From positions 30,481 through 94,480 of the forward strand of contig CANMBS010000020.1 of NCBI GenBank assembly GCA_947496145.1: a stretch of DNA of 64,000 nt, in the 5' to 3' direction. Positions within the stretch are counted from its first letter, which is position 1; the number at the start of each line of letters is the position of its first letter. Of this stretch, positions 62,335 to 64,000 are shown one piece after another. This stretch comes from an uncultured Pseudovibrio sp. Lineage in GTDB: Bacteria; Pseudomonadota; Alphaproteobacteria; Rhizobiales; Stappiaceae. A model generated the notes under the pieces. The model was not told where the DNA came from, searched no databases, and saw nothing but the letters and a program-made list of their open reading frames with translations. Position numbers and translations under genes: made by a program.

Positions 62335-62858
62335 TGAAGAAGCTACTTGTGGCCTTTGGCGTTGCATTGCTGCTGACAGCGTGTCAGGAAAAAGAAGAGA
62401 TAATCAAACCCAAAGCAATGGAACTCAGCGAAGAAGCTGCTGGGTTCTATTGCCAAATGACTGTGCTTGAGCATGAAGGACCAAAAGCTCAAATTCATTT
62501 GGCTGGTAGCCCGTTCCCCCTCTGGTTCTCTCAGGTGCGAGATGCCGTTGCATTTACTCGCCTTCCTGAAGAGTCTAAGGACTATGTCGCAATCTATGTC
62601 AATGATATGGATAGAGCTGAAAGCTGGGAGCAGCCTGGGAATGACAATTGGGTAGATGCAGACCTTGCATTTTTCGTTATTGGCAGTTCTAAGAACGGTG
62701 GAATGGGAGCACCGGAAGTTATTCCATTTGGCACGAAAGAAGGGGCAGAGCGGTTCTCATCTGCTCATGGAGGAAAGGTCCTTCGCTTTTCTGAGGTTCC
62801 AGATGAATACGTCCTCAAACCCGTTGATTTTAAGTTGAGCGACACCTTAAGCGAGTAG
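62331..62858 (+). CDS. nosL: NosL copper chaperone lipoprotein
   Basis: A 175-residue outer-membrane lipoprotein that binds Cu(I) for NosZ assembly. The lipobox LLTAC marks the acylated cysteine; the copper site C-x-M is in GFYCQMTVLEHEGPKAQ. The ATG at 62331 overlaps nosY; ATG 62334 is an equal option. It is the last nos gene here: no nosX follows, so flavinylation of NosR must rely on an ApbE-like protein elsewhere. Confidence 0.94.
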   Translation: MMKKLLVAFGVALLLTACQEKEEIIKPKAMELSEEAAGFYCQMTVLEHEGPKAQIHLAGSPFPLWFSQVRDAVAFTRLPEESKDYVAIYVNDMDRAESWEQPGNDNWVDADLAFFVIGSSKNGGMGAPEVIPFGTKEGAERFSSAHGGKVLRFSEVPDEYVLKPVDFKLSDTLSE

Positions 62859-62883
62859 TTTTCTTTTCTCACACCACAAAAGC

Positions 62884-62911
62884 AAAACGCTCCGCAAACG
62901 GAGCGTTTTTT
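62884..62911. terminator. Strong bidirectional terminator after nosL
   Basis: AAAACGCTCCG pairs perfectly with CGGAGCGTTTT around a CAAA loop, with T and A runs on both sides, so it can stop transcripts from nosL and from the convergent minus-strand gene. Confidence 0.9.
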
Positions 62912-62932
62912 GCATTCGGGTGTCAGTTTACT

Positions 62933-63325
62933 TTAGCTATCCGAAGTCTTTGTATTGACCGAGTACCCGACCCTTAATTCCGGATCGCCGACAACTGTGA
63001 GGTCAGCTGGAATGCAGGCCACACTCTCGGTCGGGGCGCTGTCAAATGTTCTGAACTTCAAGGCCCGTTGCCCGCAAATCAGTGTGGTCTCACCGCACAC
63101 AAAGCCAACTTCCTCTGTAATTTTATGCTTTACGATCGATCCCAGATCAGGTTCGTACTCTCCAGAGTCTGCAGACAAGTAATCCAGAAAGTTGCTGTGT
63201 GGCACCGACTGAGTTGATGCAAGGTTGGCTGTTCGCAAAATCTCAGTAAAAACATCAGTTCGGATAGTTCTTCGTTTAGCTTTTATATTAAAGGCATTAG
63301 TATCATGATTAGCTTCGAAGGACAT
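62933..63325 (-). CDS. Hypothetical small protein
   Basis: A 130-residue protein with a basic N-terminal segment (KAKRRTIRTDVFTEIL) and a beta-rich rest (GSIVKHKITEEVGFVCGETTLICG). Two cysteines lie in FVCGETTLICG. No family is recognised. The convergent arrangement with nos argues that it is a real gene. The start is uncertain. Confidence 0.5.
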   Translation of the reverse strand: MSFEANHDTNAFNIKAKRRTIRTDVFTEILRTANLASTQSVPHSNFLDYLSADSGEYEPDLGSIVKHKITEEVGFVCGETTLICGQRALKFRTFDSAPTESVACIPADLTVVGDPELRVGYSVNTKTSDS

Positions 63326-63833
63326 AAGGGTGCTTTCAATTTAGAGCCTATGATTGAATCTGAAATTTGTGCGAACAACAATGTTAGGCTGCGTATTTTA
63401 AATAGTGGGCATTTGAATCTAAATTAATATAGCAGGCATAGGAAAGAAAAAAGAATAAAAAATACAAACCACTAATAGTTACCACATAATCCACTTCTAA
63501 ATACAATGCAAGGCAACTCTCCAGAAATAACTGTTGCTGAAAGTTAACGTGAGACAGTCCACTCATTTTCTTAACATCACAATGCTTGCTTTATAGCTTT
63601 TACTTTTCACTCACCGCTTGCTTTTATGGTGCCGGGACTGAAGCGCAGCCTAGCAATATGATTGCAAGCTGTGATACCTACAAGGCCTGACCAGTTCTCC
63701 TTAGCAACGGCACATTTTGAAGCCTTAATACCTTCTCTGAGGGGGGAGGTTTGTGTGATTGCGGTCTTTTCTTTCTTTCTCTGATGTTTAGAACGATAAG
63801 TTTATGCTTGTCAGATGGATAGTGCGCGAGTAA
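63326..63833. other. Upstream region of speA-like gene
   Basis: About 500 AT-rich bases with no convincing gene; short minus-strand ORFs (63384-63566, 63678-63893) look like chance. It should contain the promoter of the following gene. Confidence 0.5.
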
Positions 63834-64000
63834 ATGGGGCAAAAAAATATGGAAAGGGATAAATGGTTGCCAAATGATCAAGGTACTGCCCATGCGGTTT
63901 ACGGCATGGGGCGTTGGGGGAAAGAGCTTTTGTCTGTGTTGCCAAACGGTGATATTGCGCTGAGTAATCCTTTACTTCCGGAGGCTCCGAAGGTGAGTCT
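63834..64000 (+). CDS. speA: Biosynthetic arginine decarboxylase, N-terminal part
   Basis: The first 55 or so codons of a gene cut by the window edge. The segment HAVYGMGRWGKELLSVLPNG and NPLLPEAPKVS resemble the N-terminus of SpeA, which makes agmatine for polyamines. Starts at ATG 63834 or, five codons later, 63849. The assignment rests on a short stretch only. Confidence 0.65.
   Translation, partial: MGQKNMERDKWLPNDQGTAHAVYGMGRWGKELLSVLPNGDIALSNPLLPEAPKVS

Noticed and set aside
63384..63893. Small minus-strand ORFs before speA
   Set aside because: No ribosome-binding site, low coding quality; likely chance frames.
1..64000. CRISPR array
   Set aside because: I saw no regularly spaced direct repeats of 23-40 bases.

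Overview
The window looks like chromosome from a marine alphaproteobacterium (inferred, not searched). The grounds are a bioBFDAZ operon of the Brucella type with BioZ, a clade I Tat-exported nitrous oxide reductase cluster (nosRZDFYL), norEF, and moderate GC. Pseudovibrio or a close relative is my best guess. The left edge cuts a phage head gene. The right edge cuts a gene that reads like biosynthetic arginine decarboxylase (speA).

Layout: (1) 1-21130 is the right part of a contractile-tailed prophage. It has a lambda-like head module (protease, decoration protein, capsid), a P2-like baseplate and tail module (V, W, J, I, fibres, FI, FII, E/E', T, U, X, D), and a lysis module (M15-type endolysin, holin-like proteins, overlapping spanin pair). 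It ends at a duplicated 3' half of a tRNA-Arg(TCT) gene, the attachment site. (2) 21136-22757 holds a frameshifted IS6-type transposase touching the att site, a gene tail, and one unknown protein. (3) 23048-26983 is a large autotransporter. (4) 27894-32884 is the biotin operon bioBFDAZ, facing a ferritin gene. (5) 33500-34616 is norEF with a perfect FNR-type palindrome upstream. (6) 35305-40482 is one 1725-residue coiled-coil protein built from two families of internal repeats. (7) 40950-54145 is a 13 kb accessory island of two convergent operons that overlap tail to tail by 8 bases. (8) tRNA-Lys follows, then the nos cluster, a strong terminator, an unknown gene, and the start of speA.

The island is the part most likely to be new biology. 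Its minus-strand operon encodes a pyruvoyl-type decarboxylase with an extra N-terminal domain (PSDC/PsiD-like), a 661-residue ferritin-like protein carrying a nine-cysteine domain with a CKG-x-NDCK-xx-GGC signature, a DUF692/MNIO iron enzyme (BufB-like) and its partner of the DUF2063/BufC family. That is the arrangement of a multinuclear-iron RiPP system, except that the likely substrate is fused to a large ferritin-like enzyme instead of being a short secreted precursor. The facing plus-strand operon encodes a second ferritin-like protein, a nucleoside-phosphorylase-fold protein, a probable uracil-DNA-glycosylase-superfamily protein with cysteine pairs, two tandem paralogues of unknown fold, a calcineurin-like phosphatase and a propeller-like protein. 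I see no transporter, regulator or signal peptide in the island, so its products probably act in the cytoplasm.

All functional statements come from reading motifs and gene order; no database search was possible.
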